A stretch of DNA of 64,000 nucleotides. It comes from an uncultured Flavobacteriales bacterium (lineage in GTDB: Bacteria > Bacteroidota > Bacteroidia > Flavobacteriales_D > Crocinitomicaceae). Positions within the stretch are counted from its first letter, which is position 1. Every line of letters starts with the position of its first letter. The stretch is from positions 1 to 64,000 of the forward strand of contig CAJWRM010000001.1 in the NCBI GenBank assembly GCA_913046365.1. The letters run 5' to 3'. The position numbers and the translations under genes were made by a program. Below are positions 53,124 through 62,031 of this stretch, one piece after another. The notes beneath the pieces were generated by a model that was not told where the DNA came from, did not search any database, and saw only the letters and a program-made list of their open reading frames with translations.

Positions 53124-55265
53124 TTAAGCTTTTGGTTCTTCTTTTCTTTCAGGTTTTGGAAGCAGTACTTTTCTTGAAAGCTTCCATTTTCTGGTTCTAG
53201 GATCCTTTCCTATTACCTTAAACTTAAGCATATCTCCTTCCTTACAAACATCACTCATTCGTGCTGTTTTTTCCCAAGCAAATTCAGAAATATGAATCAA
53301 CCCATCTGTACCAGGAACAATTTCTACAAAACATCCAAAGTCTTTCACAGACTTCACAACACCTTCATATTCAGTTTGGTCTTCAACCTGTGGAGGGAAT
53401 GCGATAAGCTTTAGCTTTGTTAACGCATTTGCCATATCATCTCCATTATTCGACAACACCTGAACACGACCCTCACCATTTTCTAGCTCTTCAATAGTTA
53501 TAGTTGTATTCGTCTCTTTCTGCAAACCTTGGATGATTTTTCCTCCAGGCCCGATGATTCCACCAATCATTTCATTCGGCACATTAAATGCTTCAACCCT
53601 AGGCGTTTGAGGTTTTAAATCTGCATTTGGAGCAGGAAGCGTTTCAAGAATCTTATCCAAGATGTGAAGACGACCAGCTTTCGCCTGCTCTAAAGCCTGA
53701 ATCAATACCTCGTATGGTAAACCATCAACTTTAATGTCCATTTGGCATGCTGTTATTCCTTTTGCCGTTCCGGTAATTTTGAAATCCATATCACCTAAGT
53801 GATCTTCATCTCCTAATATATCAGACAAGACTGCATATTTTCCATTTTCAGCAACCAAGCCCATTGCAATACCAGTAACAGGTGATTTAATTTGAATACC
53901 ACCGTCCATTAATGCGAGCGTACCAGCGCAGACAGTAGCCATAGAAGAAGAACCATTTGATTCTAGTATCTCTGAAACCAAACGAATTGTGTAAGGGTTA
54001 TCCTCTGGCAAAACTGGTCTTAGTGCCCTAAGCGCCAAATTACCATGACCAATCTCTCTTCTAGAAACACTAAATTTCATTCTTGCTTCTCCAGTTGAAA
54101 AGGGAGGAAAATTATAATGTAACATAAAAGGAGTTGTTCCCTTAAAGGTAACATCATCAATCATCTGCTCATCCATCTTGCCTCCTAAGGTTAAGGTTGT
54201 CAATGATTGTGTCTCTCCTCTTGTAAATACAGCAGATCCATGTGCAGTAGGTAAATAATCTACTTCAGACCATATTGCTCTAACTTCATCAAACTTACGA
54301 CCATCCAAACGAATGTTGTCATCAAGCATGGTATCTCGAACTGCCTTCTTCATCGCTTCTTTAAAGTAAACAGAAACATATTTCCCAATTTCCTCTGTTT
54401 CTTCTTCTGTTAATGAAGCAATAAACTCTTCTTTTACTGCACCAAACAACTCAGCTCTCTTCTCTTTAGAAGCGAGACCTTGTTTTGCTACCTCTCTACA
54501 TTTATCGTAAGAGAAGTCCATAACTCTTTTTCTGACCTCATCATTATGATCCTCGTGCGAATATTCTCTTTTCGGTGAAGTCGAAGGAATCTCAGCAGCC
54601 AAATCTAATTGGAACTGACATTGCTTTTTAATTGCTTCGTGAGCAACCTTAATTACATCTACCATTTCAGCCTCAGAAGCCTCGGCCAATTCACCTTCGA
54701 CCATTACGATATTATCAATCGTACCGGCAATGATACAATCTACATCAGAAGCAGCCATTTCTTCTAAGGTTGGGTTGATTACAAAATCTCCATTCACTCT
54801 ACCTACTCTAACCTCAGACATAGGTCCATTAAATGGAATATCTGATACAGCTATTGCAGATGACGCTGCGAAACCTACAAGTGCATCTGGACTATTTACA
54901 CCATCATAAGCAATCAGCTGCATCATGAGCTGAACCTCAGCGTGAAAATCATCCGGAAACAAAGGACGTAATGCTCTATCTACGATACGCATTACTAAAA
55001 TCTCTCGTTCAGATGGTCTTGCTTCTCTTCTGAAAAAACCCCCAGGGATTCTTCCATCCGCTGCAAATTTTTCACGATAATCAACTGTTAATGGTAGAAA
55101 ATCTACACCATCTTTGGCTTCTTTACTCGCAACTACGGTTGCTAAAATCATAGTGTCTCCCATTCTCAATACAACAGCACCGTCAGCTTGTTTGGCCAAC
55201 TTACCTGTTTCAATGGAAATTGTTTTGCCACCTATTTCGATGGTCTTTGTTATTCCTAATTTCAT
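53124..55265 (-). CDS. pnp: Polyribonucleotide nucleotidyltransferase (PNPase)
   Basis: A phosphorolytic 3'-5' exoribonuclease of RNA turnover. Domain order: RNase PH 1 (from residue 12), helical domain, RNase PH 2 (from about 325: RGETQSLTTLTLGGKMDEQM), KH domain (MIGGIIGPGGKIIQGLQKET, about residue 562) and S1 domain (YEGVVKSVKDFGCFVEIVPG, about residue 630). 713 aa is normal. rpsO lies upstream on the same strand with a terminator-like hairpin between them, the classic rpsO-pnp arrangement also seen in E. coli. Confidence 0.97.
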   Translation of the reverse strand: MKLGITKTIEIGGKTISIETGKLAKQADGAVVLRMGDTMILATVVASKEAKDGVDFLPLTVDYREKFAADGRIPGGFFRREARPSEREILVMRIVDRALRPLFPDDFHAEVQLMMQLIAYDGVNSPDALVGFAASSAIAVSDIPFNGPMSEVRVGRVNGDFVINPTLEEMAASDVDCIIAGTIDNIVMVEGELAEASEAEMVDVIKVAHEAIKKQCQFQLDLAAEIPSTSPKREYSHEDHNDEVRKRVMDFSYDKCREVAKQGLASKEKRAELFGAVKEEFIASLTEEETEEIGKYVSVYFKEAMKKAVRDTMLDDNIRLDGRKFDEVRAIWSEVDYLPTAHGSAVFTRGETQSLTTLTLGGKMDEQMIDDVTFKGTTPFMLHYNFPPFSTGEARMKFSVSRREIGHGNLALRALRPVLPEDNPYTIRLVSEILESNGSSSMATVCAGTLALMDGGIQIKSPVTGIAMGLVAENGKYAVLSDILGDEDHLGDMDFKITGTAKGITACQMDIKVDGLPYEVLIQALEQAKAGRLHILDKILETLPAPNADLKPQTPRVEAFNVPNEMIGGIIGPGGKIIQGLQKETNTTITIEELENGEGRVQVLSNNGDDMANALTKLKLIAFPPQVEDQTEYEGVVKSVKDFGCFVEIVPGTDGLIHISEFAWEKTARMSDVCKEGDMLKFKVIGKDPRTRKWKLSRKVLLPKPERKEEPKA

Positions 55266-55294
55266 ACTTCTTTATCTATTATTATCAAAATTTT

Positions 55295-55330
55295 AAAAAC
55301 AAAAAGGACAGCCGATACTATCGATTGTCC
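55295..55330 (-). terminator. Terminator-like hairpin between rpsO and pnp
   Basis: On the minus strand GGACAATCGATA and TATCGGCTGTCC pair (one mismatch, one G-U) and are followed by a T-rich tail. It probably ends part of the rpsO transcripts; readthrough or processing would feed pnp. Confidence 0.75.
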
Positions 55331-55362
55331 CCTCTTTCATACATTTTATAAACCAATTAAAA

Positions 55363-55632
55363 TTAGCGACGAAGCCCTAATTCTTTAACCAATTCACGAT
55401 ACTTTTCAATATCCTTATTCTTTAGGTAGTCCAATAAACTTCTTCTTTTACCAACAAGTAATTGAAGAGCTCTTTGTGTACCAAAATCTTTTCGATTCTT
55501 TTTCAAGTGATTCGTCAGGTGACTGATTCGGTAGGTAAATAGAGCAATCTGCCCTTCTGTGGAACCCGTGTTCGTATCAGAACCTCCGTGCTTCTTGAAA
55601 ATATCTTTTTTAACTTTTTTATCTAAATACAT
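55363..55632 (-). CDS. rpsO: 30S ribosomal protein S15
   Basis: A small primary rRNA-binding protein of the 30S platform. The family core is intact: GSDTNTGSTEGQIALFTYRI, SHLTNHLKKNRKDFGTQRAL and LLVGKRRSLLDYLKNKDIEK, ending RELVKELGLRR. The frame is open further upstream to 55719, but the start MYLDKKVKKDIFKKHG at 55632 gives the usual 89 residues. It has a consensus promoter with a leader of about 42 bases and precedes pnp. Confidence 0.97.
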   Translation of the reverse strand: MYLDKKVKKDIFKKHGGSDTNTGSTEGQIALFTYRISHLTNHLKKNRKDFGTQRALQLLVGKRRSLLDYLKNKDIEKYRELVKELGLRR

Positions 55633-55680
55633 GCCAATATTATTGTAAATGATTATTATGTAGCCCTCTTTGGACGGGTG

Positions 55681-55710
55681 CAAATTTAGGGATAGTTTTT
55701 CAATAAACAA
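55681..55710 (-). promoter_or_regulatory. Promoter of rpsO
   Basis: Minus strand TTG (55710-55708), 19 bases and TAAATTTG (55688-55681) form a consensus Bacteroidota promoter. The predicted start near 55674 leaves about 42 bases of leader before the ATG at 55632. Confidence 0.65.
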
Positions 55711-55757
55711 GATTATCACATAGAAATAACATTCTCTTCATCCTAACCCGAAGCCAC

Positions 55758-55787
55758 AAAAAAAAAAGAGGCCCAAATGGACCTCTT
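55758..55787 (-). terminator. Terminator after the unknown membrane protein gene
   Basis: On the minus strand AAGAGGTCC and GGGCCTCTT pair (one G-U) around ATTT, followed by a run of ten T. It lies 27 bases after the stop codon at 55815. Confidence 0.9.
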
Positions 55788-55814
55788 ATTCGTTTCAAAT
55801 TTATTTAGAAAAGC

Positions 55815-56597
55815 CTATAACGATTTAAAAGGTAAATAAGGACTCTTAATCCAACCAACAAAAGTTGATAGTAGACCATATAAGAAATGATAAACAGCTA
55901 AAGAAACATATAGTTTGGCCAAAATTAACGCCACACCAACAAATTCCCAAGCAATAGCGACTAAACCTTCCCATGTCCAGGCCTCACCAGCTGAAGTTGT
56001 AACATCCCAATTCATCCATTGATCAGTAATTACTGCGCCGACAAAATCTAGACCAAGCATTCCAGTCAATTCAGTTAATGCAGCCATTGGAAGCATCCAA
56101 ATATCATAAACATTGTCTAGAAAAGCTGTACCTATACCACCTATAAAAGTGATGTCTGTCAGCCAAGACAAGCCCATACAAATTGCACCGAATAAAGCTC
56201 CGAGCGCTAAAACGTGACCAATCATCTTAATATTGGCGACAACGAAATCCTTAAAAATAAAATTTACCGTCGAGCTGTTGGAACTACCCAGGCTGTCGCC
56301 TGCAGATCTAACTACCTGTGCTATTGGAAAAACAGCATAGATATATATTAGCATAGATACTATCGCACCCACCATTTCTTTCCCTTCACCCAAACTAACG
56401 TCTGCATCCCATAAAGGACTTAACAAGCCATAAATAGCTCCTACAACGAGAACAAATGCTGCAACCTTGTAGAACATTCCTGTCCATTTTGCAATATTGC
56501 TCTCAGAATCATCCACCATAGTATTGAATACATTACCTGGCAGCATTTCGCCTGCCTTCTTAGGTAGATCAAGTAATTGATTTACATAATTTTCCAT
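55815..56597 (-). CDS. Unknown multi-pass membrane protein
   Basis: A 260-residue inner-membrane protein with about five hydrophobic segments, for example AAFVLVVGAIYGLLSP, IVSMLIYIYAVFPIAQVV, IGHVLALGALFGAICMGLSW and FVGVALILAKLYVSLAVYHF. The N-terminal 40 residues are soluble and amphipathic. I recognise no family or catalytic motif. It is a single gene with its own terminator, next to rpsO and divergent from the cobalamin riboswitch operon, but the divergent regions are separated by more than 180 bases. Codon use is like its neighbours. Confidence 0.7.
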   Translation of the reverse strand: MENYVNQLLDLPKKAGEMLPGNVFNTMVDDSESNIAKWTGMFYKVAAFVLVVGAIYGLLSPLWDADVSLGEGKEMVGAIVSMLIYIYAVFPIAQVVRSAGDSLGSSNSSTVNFIFKDFVVANIKMIGHVLALGALFGAICMGLSWLTDITFIGGIGTAFLDNVYDIWMLPMAALTELTGMLGLDFVGAVITDQWMNWDVTTSAGEAWTWEGLVAIAWEFVGVALILAKLYVSLAVYHFLYGLLSTFVGWIKSPYLPFKSL

Positions 56598-56781
56598 AAT
56601 TCAAAATTTTAGATTTTATCCATAATACCAATAATACATTAATAACGATAAGTTTACAATAATAAGTTATTAACAACACATTTGTGTGTATTATCGGTAA
56701 CCTAAGTAAACAAAGGCCTAAACGAAAAGCTAAAAACGTACAAAAAGGCAACTAAAGATGAATTATTAATTGCATTTGCAG

Positions 56782-56789
56782 TATATTTG
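56782..56789 (+). promoter_or_regulatory. -7 box of the cobalamin operon
   Basis: TATATTTG matches TAnnTTTG and lies just upstream of the riboswitch P1 stem at 56794, so transcription would begin at the aptamer. No clear -33 is seen. The stretch 56598-56781 upstream holds no gene that I can see. Confidence 0.55.
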
Positions 56790-56793
56790 CTAC

Positions 56794-56950
56794 GCTTTTA
56801 GGTGTAAATTTTTATTTACTTAAAAAGGAATCCGGTGTAAATCCGGAGCTGTATCTGCAGCTGTAAGTGTCTTAAAAACGACTTGATAAACCACTGATTT
56901 TCGGGAAGGTAAGTCGTACTTGACATGAGCCAGAATACTTGCCTTAGAGC
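56794..56950 (+). ncRNA. Cobalamin riboswitch
   Basis: The aptamer is closed by a P1 helix: GCTTTTAGG (56794-56802) with CCTTAGAGC (56942-56950). Inside are the conserved elements GGAATCCGGTGTAAATCCGG (56827-56846), the B12-box-like CTGCAGCTGTAAG (56865-56877), CACTG with TCGGGAAGG, and the signature GAGCCAGAATAC (56927-56938). Roughly 110 bases of leader follow before the first ATG at 57063. No clear terminator hairpin is visible there, so control of translation start or another off-switch is likely. Cobalamin should repress the operon. Confidence 0.93.
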
Positions 56951-57062
56951 ATTAGAGAAGACTTCAGATTAAAGTCGGACTTAATTTCTCGACAGGGATA
57001 TTATTTTCTTTTAGCTGATTTCTTCAACGTTTTATTTTTTTAATTTTTTAATTTTTTTAACG

Positions 57063-58022
57063 ATGAAGAATGTTTACATTTTAATGACTGCCCTTTTTAT
57101 TGGGGCCAATGCTAAGGCTCAAATTGACTTTGAGTCATCCTTAACAGATCCTGAAACCTATAACAACGGTTCTGAAGGACCAGAAGGTTTCGATTTCTCT
57201 CCTATTCAGCTGGTAAATTACTACGACACGGACTTTAGTTATTTCACAGGATTCGCTATTTCTAATGTCACGGACAATACCACGCCAGGTTATATGAACC
57301 AGTATAGCGCCTATGCTGGATCAGGAGCTGACAACTCAAGTACCTACGCAGTTGCAACCTCGAGCCCTTCTTTTTACGCAACAACAGAGCAAGTAAGTAT
57401 TACCTCATTTGACATCTCTAACACTACCTATGCTGGTTTGTCGATGTTGAATGGAGATTCATTTGCGAAAAAATTTGGCGAAGACACTAGTGCAACAGGT
57501 GAAATCGATGGTACAAATGGTGAAGATTTTTTCAGAGTATGGATCATAGGTGAAAATATGAATGATGGAAGTAAAGATTCAATAGAGTTCTACTTGGCCG
57601 ATTATAGATTTGCTGACAGCACCGAAGACTATATATTAGATACATGGGAAAATATAGATTTAAGTGCCATGGGATTCATTGTAAACAAGGTTTCAATTCG
57701 ATTTGAATCCTCTGATATCGGAGATTTTGGAATGAATACGCCAGCATATGTAGCTATTGACAATATCAATTGGGAGGCACCGGTTGGAATTTCAGAAACA
57801 ACACAAACTGACTATCAAATCTACCCGAACCCGGTAAATAATGTATTGACCATTGAGGGACCTTCAGGGCTAATCACTGCTACCAATATTAATGGAAAGT
57901 TAGTTACCCAACGAACGCACAATATTCAATCAAACATAGATTTTTCAAAACTCCCAGCGGGTGTTTACATCTTGAATATAAATACGCCAAACGGAACGGT
58001 TAAGAGAAGAGTTATAAAATAA
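57063..58022 (+). CDS. DUF4465 surface protein with T9SS sorting tail (cobalamin locus)
   Basis: A 319-residue exported protein: signal peptide (VYILMTALFIGANAKAQ), then a DUF4465 domain (about residues 20-240). The typical strings FTGFAISNVTDNTTPGYMNQ, YAVATSS and EFYLADYRFADSTEDYILD are seen. The tail YQIYPNPVNNVLTIEG to GTVKRRVIK is a T9SS type A signal, so the protein is delivered to the cell surface. DUF4465 genes recur in Bacteroidota cobalamin loci, and related proteins are thought to bind corrinoids. It is first after the riboswitch and separated from btuB by a strong hairpin, which may raise its dosage. Confidence 0.88.
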   Translation: MKNVYILMTALFIGANAKAQIDFESSLTDPETYNNGSEGPEGFDFSPIQLVNYYDTDFSYFTGFAISNVTDNTTPGYMNQYSAYAGSGADNSSTYAVATSSPSFYATTEQVSITSFDISNTTYAGLSMLNGDSFAKKFGEDTSATGEIDGTNGEDFFRVWIIGENMNDGSKDSIEFYLADYRFADSTEDYILDTWENIDLSAMGFIVNKVSIRFESSDIGDFGMNTPAYVAIDNINWEAPVGISETTQTDYQIYPNPVNNVLTIEGPSGLITATNINGKLVTQRTHNIQSNIDFSKLPAGVYILNINTPNGTVKRRVIK

Positions 58023-58036
58023 CGAGTAAAGAGAAA

Positions 58037-58064
58037 CCGAGGTTGTAATATTTTGCAACCTCGG
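58037..58064 (+). promoter_or_regulatory. Intercistronic hairpin between the DUF4465 gene and btuB
   Basis: CCGAGGTTG (58037-58045) and CAACCTCGG (58056-58064) form a perfect nine-pair stem with a ten-base loop. No T-run follows, so it is not a full terminator. A 3'-end stabiliser for the first message, or partial termination, is likely. Confidence 0.65.
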
Positions 58065-58077
58065 TATATCGAAACTG

Positions 58078-60042
58078 ATGAGATTGGTCATTATTTCTTG
58101 TTTATGGATTGGAAGCCATTGCATTGGGCAAAAAAACAGGATACAAGAAATAAATGAGGTAACCATTACATACAATCTTGACACAGTAAAAACCCAAAAC
58201 GAATGGGAAGGAATAAACGCAACCCAAATTGAATCCTTGCAAGCTGATGACGCAGCAGGACTAATAAGAAAACTCACAAGTACAAGTATTAAGTCTTATG
58301 GTGGGCTCGGGGGCTTAAAAACAGTATCATCCCGTGGTCTAGGAGCGAATCATTCAAAGATTGTAGCAGACGGATTTGGTATAAACAACACACAAAATGG
58401 CCAGGTCAATCTCGGCCAAATTCATTCAGACAATATTATTTATATCAGAAGTAATTCTGATGGTAACTCACAATTTTTACACCCCATTTCAGCCCAAGTT
58501 GCAGGAAGTCAATTTTCTTTAGAAACTTTTGAAAACAACTTTGGTAACGAGGGGCTACAATTTCGATTACTAGCAAAGCAAGGTTCTTTCAATCAAAAGG
58601 GGTCTTATGGAGCAATGAAATTCTCGAGTGAAAAATTTCTCTTTAGTGGTCATGGAAGCTTTAGAAGCGCTGATGGAAACTACCCCTTCACGCTTGTAAA
58701 CGGAAATCAAACTTCAGAGGAGACCCGTTCTAATAATGACTACACAGACTACCATTTTGGTTTGACAAGCGGTATCAAGAAAGGTAAATCAGTCATCCGC
58801 TTGGGTTACATGCAAAAAGAATTCGATCAAGGACTTCCTGGAGCAGTAATTCTATACAACAATTCAGCTGATGAACGAATGGAGAATCGAGATCAAAACT
58901 TATTTGGAGATCATGTTTTTAAAGGAAACAAAACAAGCCTTCGAAGCTTTATAAAAATAAATGAAAATCATATGAACTATACTGATCCAAATTATTTAGG
59001 TCAGAATGGAGGCATTGATATTAGCTACCGAAACAGGTCAATACAAGCCGGTATTGCGGGAGAAAATAAGCTTACGGAAAATCTTAAAATACACTTTGGC
59101 GCGGAGGAAGTCATCAGCGACTTGTTGGTCAGCGATACAACCTTTGCAAGACCCTTGAGATATCACAATTATGCCATTTTAGGTCTGAAATATAAATTTT
59201 CAAAAAGATTTAACTTAAGCCTTCAGTTATCTGAACAATTCATTAAAGAAAACAATTCAGCTGGAATTAGTGCCGAAAACAAATTCAAAATAAACCCATA
59301 TATCGAGTTATCCACAAAAGATGAACCTCAAAAATTTGGACATAAAATTTGGTACCGTAGCTCTTTTCGAATGCCAACATTTAATGAGCTTTATTACAAC
59401 AATATTGGAAATGTAGAACTCAAACCAGAGGAGGCCCATCAATTGAACTACGGCTGGTCGTACTCACCTAAAAAGTATAGAAAGTTTCAGCTTTATCTCC
59501 GCAACAATATCTACCTCAATTACATTAACAATAAAATTGTGGCAATTCCCACAAAAAATCTATTTACTTGGTCCATGCAGAACGTGCAAAGTGCCAATAT
59601 TTTTGGGACTGATTTTAAAATTGGGTCAAAATGGAATGTTTATAAATATTTAAAATTTGACATAGACCTTAATTATAGTCTTCAGCACGCTCGAGATATT
59701 TCAGACCCGAATTCTCCTAGCTATAAAGATCAAATTGCCTACATCCCAGTGCATACTGGAAATATTGATTTATCCATCAATTATAAAAATCTAGGCATTA
59801 GGTTTTCTAATTACACCAATTCTTTACGTTATGCATTAAATGAAAATATAAGCACCAATCAGGTAGACGGATTTTGGGTAAGTACTCTGAGTACATACTA
59901 TTCAGTAATTTTAAAAAATAAGAATACATTGACATTTAGGTTTACTATTAAGAACTTATTCAACGCGCAATATGCGGTTATTCGAAGTTTTGTTATGCCT
60001 GAGCGGAATTATTTAATTGTTTTAAAATATGCGTTTAATTAA
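58078..60042 (+). CDS. btuB: TonB-dependent cobalamin receptor (BtuB-like)
   Basis: An outer-membrane receptor for active uptake, powered by TonB. It has a short signal peptide (RLVIISCLWIGSHCIGQ), then a plug domain with a possible TonB box (NEVTIT) and the typical SRGLGANHSKIVADGFGINN. The 22-strand barrel ends with strands such as TFRFTIKNLFNAQYAVIRSF and a final NYLIVLKYAFN. At 654 residues it is BtuB-sized and lacks the N-terminal carboxypeptidase-like extension of SusC proteins. The riboswitch upstream and the BtuG-like gene downstream (14-base overlap) give the substrate, cobalamin or another corrinoid. Confidence 0.9.
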   Translation: MRLVIISCLWIGSHCIGQKNRIQEINEVTITYNLDTVKTQNEWEGINATQIESLQADDAAGLIRKLTSTSIKSYGGLGGLKTVSSRGLGANHSKIVADGFGINNTQNGQVNLGQIHSDNIIYIRSNSDGNSQFLHPISAQVAGSQFSLETFENNFGNEGLQFRLLAKQGSFNQKGSYGAMKFSSEKFLFSGHGSFRSADGNYPFTLVNGNQTSEETRSNNDYTDYHFGLTSGIKKGKSVIRLGYMQKEFDQGLPGAVILYNNSADERMENRDQNLFGDHVFKGNKTSLRSFIKINENHMNYTDPNYLGQNGGIDISYRNRSIQAGIAGENKLTENLKIHFGAEEVISDLLVSDTTFARPLRYHNYAILGLKYKFSKRFNLSLQLSEQFIKENNSAGISAENKFKINPYIELSTKDEPQKFGHKIWYRSSFRMPTFNELYYNNIGNVELKPEEAHQLNYGWSYSPKKYRKFQLYLRNNIYLNYINNKIVAIPTKNLFTWSMQNVQSANIFGTDFKIGSKWNVYKYLKFDIDLNYSLQHARDISDPNSPSYKDQIAYIPVHTGNIDLSINYKNLGIRFSNYTNSLRYALNENISTNQVDGFWVSTLSTYYSVILKNKNTLTFRFTIKNLFNAQYAVIRSFVMPERNYLIVLKYAFN

Positions 60043-61084
60043 ACTTGTTTCATGCCTATGTCTTTTGCTCTTCTCTTGCGGAAAAGACAATGAGCCACCT
60101 GTTACCATTGATACTATATCTAATGGTGCACTTGTGCTTTGCGAGGGGTTGTTTCAGCAGAACAATTCTCAGCTTTCTTTTGTGAGTTTTGAAAATAATC
60201 AAGTTGAGAACAATTTTTTCCTTAACCGAAATAATCGTCAGCTAGGGGATACAGGGAATGATTTGAAAAGATATGGTGATAAAATTTACATTGTTGTCAA
60301 TGTCTCGAGTACCATTGAAATTCTTGATGCAAATAGCTTTGCATCGATAAAGCAAATATCAATGATGAATGGTGCTACGGCAAAACAGCCGCGTTCAATA
60401 GCCTTTCATGAGGGACTCGCATACGTTACATGTTTTGATGGGTATGTAGATGTCATAGATACCATTTCATTAACCATAAACAGCCGCATACAAGTAGGAC
60501 TGAACCCAGAAAGAATGGCTATTGCGAATAATAAGCTTTATGTGACCAATTCAGGGGGGCTAAATACTCCGCTAATGGATTCAACAGTATCTATCATTGA
60601 CTTAAACACACAGCAAGAAATAGAGAAGATCACAGTTGGTATGAATCCCGGAACAATAAAAGCAGATCCTTATGGTGATATCTACGTCGTTGCACGTGGA
60701 AATTATAGCAACGTGCCCTCCAGAATGAAAAAAATAAATAGTCAAACCGATAATGTGGAAGAAACTTTTGGTGCTGACATTTCAGGTATTTCATTATTTA
60801 ATAATGATTTCTTGATTACGTATTATGATTTTGCCACGGCACAAAACAATGTAGGATTATTTAATACAAATACTGAAACCATTGAGCTAGCCGAATTTAT
60901 GCCACTAAATGAAATCCAAACACTTTATGGCCTAAGCTACAATCCTATAAATAATAAAATATACATTTCTGATGCGATGGGTTACACCAATGCAGGATAT
61001 ATAAGAGAATATGACGCCCAAGGAAACTATATACAAAGCTACCATGTTGGACTGAACCCATCTAAAATCTTATTTTATGAATAA
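60029..61084 (+). CDS. BtuG-like beta-propeller surface lipoprotein (DUF5074/YncE type)
   Basis: A 351-residue lipoprotein: MRLIKLVSCLCLLLFSC is a lipoprotein signal ending at the lipidated Cys. The rest is made of repeated propeller blades, for example KIYIVVNVSSTIEILDANSF, LAYVTCFDGYVDVIDTISL, KLYVTNSGG and DIYVVARGNYSNVPSRM. It matches the DUF5074/YncE-type seven-bladed proteins to which BtuG belongs. In Bacteroides BtuG sits on BtuB, binds cobalamin with very high affinity and hands it over. It overlaps the btuB gene by 14 bases, so the two are made together. Confidence 0.88.
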   Translation: MRLIKLVSCLCLLLFSCGKDNEPPVTIDTISNGALVLCEGLFQQNNSQLSFVSFENNQVENNFFLNRNNRQLGDTGNDLKRYGDKIYIVVNVSSTIEILDANSFASIKQISMMNGATAKQPRSIAFHEGLAYVTCFDGYVDVIDTISLTINSRIQVGLNPERMAIANNKLYVTNSGGLNTPLMDSTVSIIDLNTQQEIEKITVGMNPGTIKADPYGDIYVVARGNYSNVPSRMKKINSQTDNVEETFGADISGISLFNNDFLITYYDFATAQNNVGLFNTNTETIELAEFMPLNEIQTLYGLSYNPINNKIYISDAMGYTNAGYIREYDAQGNYIQSYHVGLNPSKILFYE

Positions 61085-62027
61085 GTGTAAAGTCATTGTT
61101 AGCGTTATCGTTATTGTTTTTTTACAGACAATAACACTTGCGCAATCCTTCGCTCCTGAACCGGAGGAAATGGGGTCGGATGCGATATATAAAGATTCCT
61201 CTATATTCATTGGGTGGGCAAGCGATATTTCCATCACGAGAGGTCCAATGAATATACTAGAACCTAGCCTGGGATTAACAAATTACGGTTCAGCAATAGA
61301 TGGAAGCTTCATTGCAGATAACAATGTCATCTCTCTCGGCGATGGTGGACAAGCCATAGCTACTTTTGCAGAAGCTATTGTCAATGGACCAGGGCCTGAT
61401 TTTGCTGTTTTTGAAAATGGATTTGCAAATCATTACATGGAATTGGCCTTTGTTGAGGTAAGCTCAGACGGAATAAACTACAGCCGATTTGAATCGATAT
61501 CTGAAACACCAACAGACGTTCAAATTGATAATTTTAGCTACTCTGATTGTCGCTATTTATATAATCTTGCTGGAAAGTATCGCGTCTTCTTTGGTACCCC
61601 ATTTGATCTTGAGGAGTTATCAGGTACAGCCGGGCTTGATATTAACCATATCACACACATCAAAATAATCGATGTTGTGGGAAGTATTACGCCAGATACA
61701 GGTAGCTATGATAGTCAAGGGAACATCATAAATGATCCTTACCCTACCCCTTTTGAATCAGGTGGTTTTGACCTAGATGCCATTGGTGTGATTCATAGTA
61801 CCAACCTTCATTTGAATGAATTGAGTCAAAATACTTCAGTATTTCCAAATCCGACCAAAGACTTGATATACCTCCATGGATTTGATGTTGGAACAAAATG
61901 TATATCTAATCTAAATGGACTTTTAATCACAACTTTTGAAGGAACTAAATACTCAGCGCTTAATTTACCAGCAGGAATGTACTTTATAAAGCAGGGAGGA
62001 AAAACGGTCAGATTTATTAAAGAATAA
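61077..62027 (+). CDS. T9SS-sorted surface protein of the cobalamin operon
   Basis: A 316-residue exported protein with a signal peptide (IVSVIVIVFLQTITLAQ) and a T9SS type A tail (TSVFPNPTKDLIYLHG to TVRFIKE). The central 220 residues include GQAIATFAEAIVNGPGPDFA, VFENGF, LAFVEVSSDGINYSRF and ESGGFDLDAIGVIH, a discoidin/galactose-binding-like beta pattern with acidic, possibly calcium-binding loops. Similar proteins without an assigned role occur in Bacteroidota cobalamin loci. It overlaps the BtuG-like gene by eight bases and ends the operon. A role in capturing corrinoids or docking the complex is inferred from position only. Confidence 0.8.
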   Translation: MNKCKVIVSVIVIVFLQTITLAQSFAPEPEEMGSDAIYKDSSIFIGWASDISITRGPMNILEPSLGLTNYGSAIDGSFIADNNVISLGDGGQAIATFAEAIVNGPGPDFAVFENGFANHYMELAFVEVSSDGINYSRFESISETPTDVQIDNFSYSDCRYLYNLAGKYRVFFGTPFDLEELSGTAGLDINHITHIKIIDVVGSITPDTGSYDSQGNIINDPYPTPFESGGFDLDAIGVIHSTNLHLNELSQNTSVFPNPTKDLIYLHGFDVGTKCISNLNGLLITTFEGTKYSALNLPAGMYFIKQGGKTVRFIKE

Positions 62028-62031
62028 AGCG

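Noticed and set aside
56951-57062. Intrinsic terminator as the riboswitch expression platform
   Set aside because: Short complementary strings (GACTT/AAGTC) exist, but I could not find a stem directly followed by a T-run.
58037-58064. GGTTG...CAACC palindrome as a second Fur/Zur operator
   Set aside because: The arms are separated by ten bases and do not match the 7-1-7 box; an RNA hairpin explains it better.
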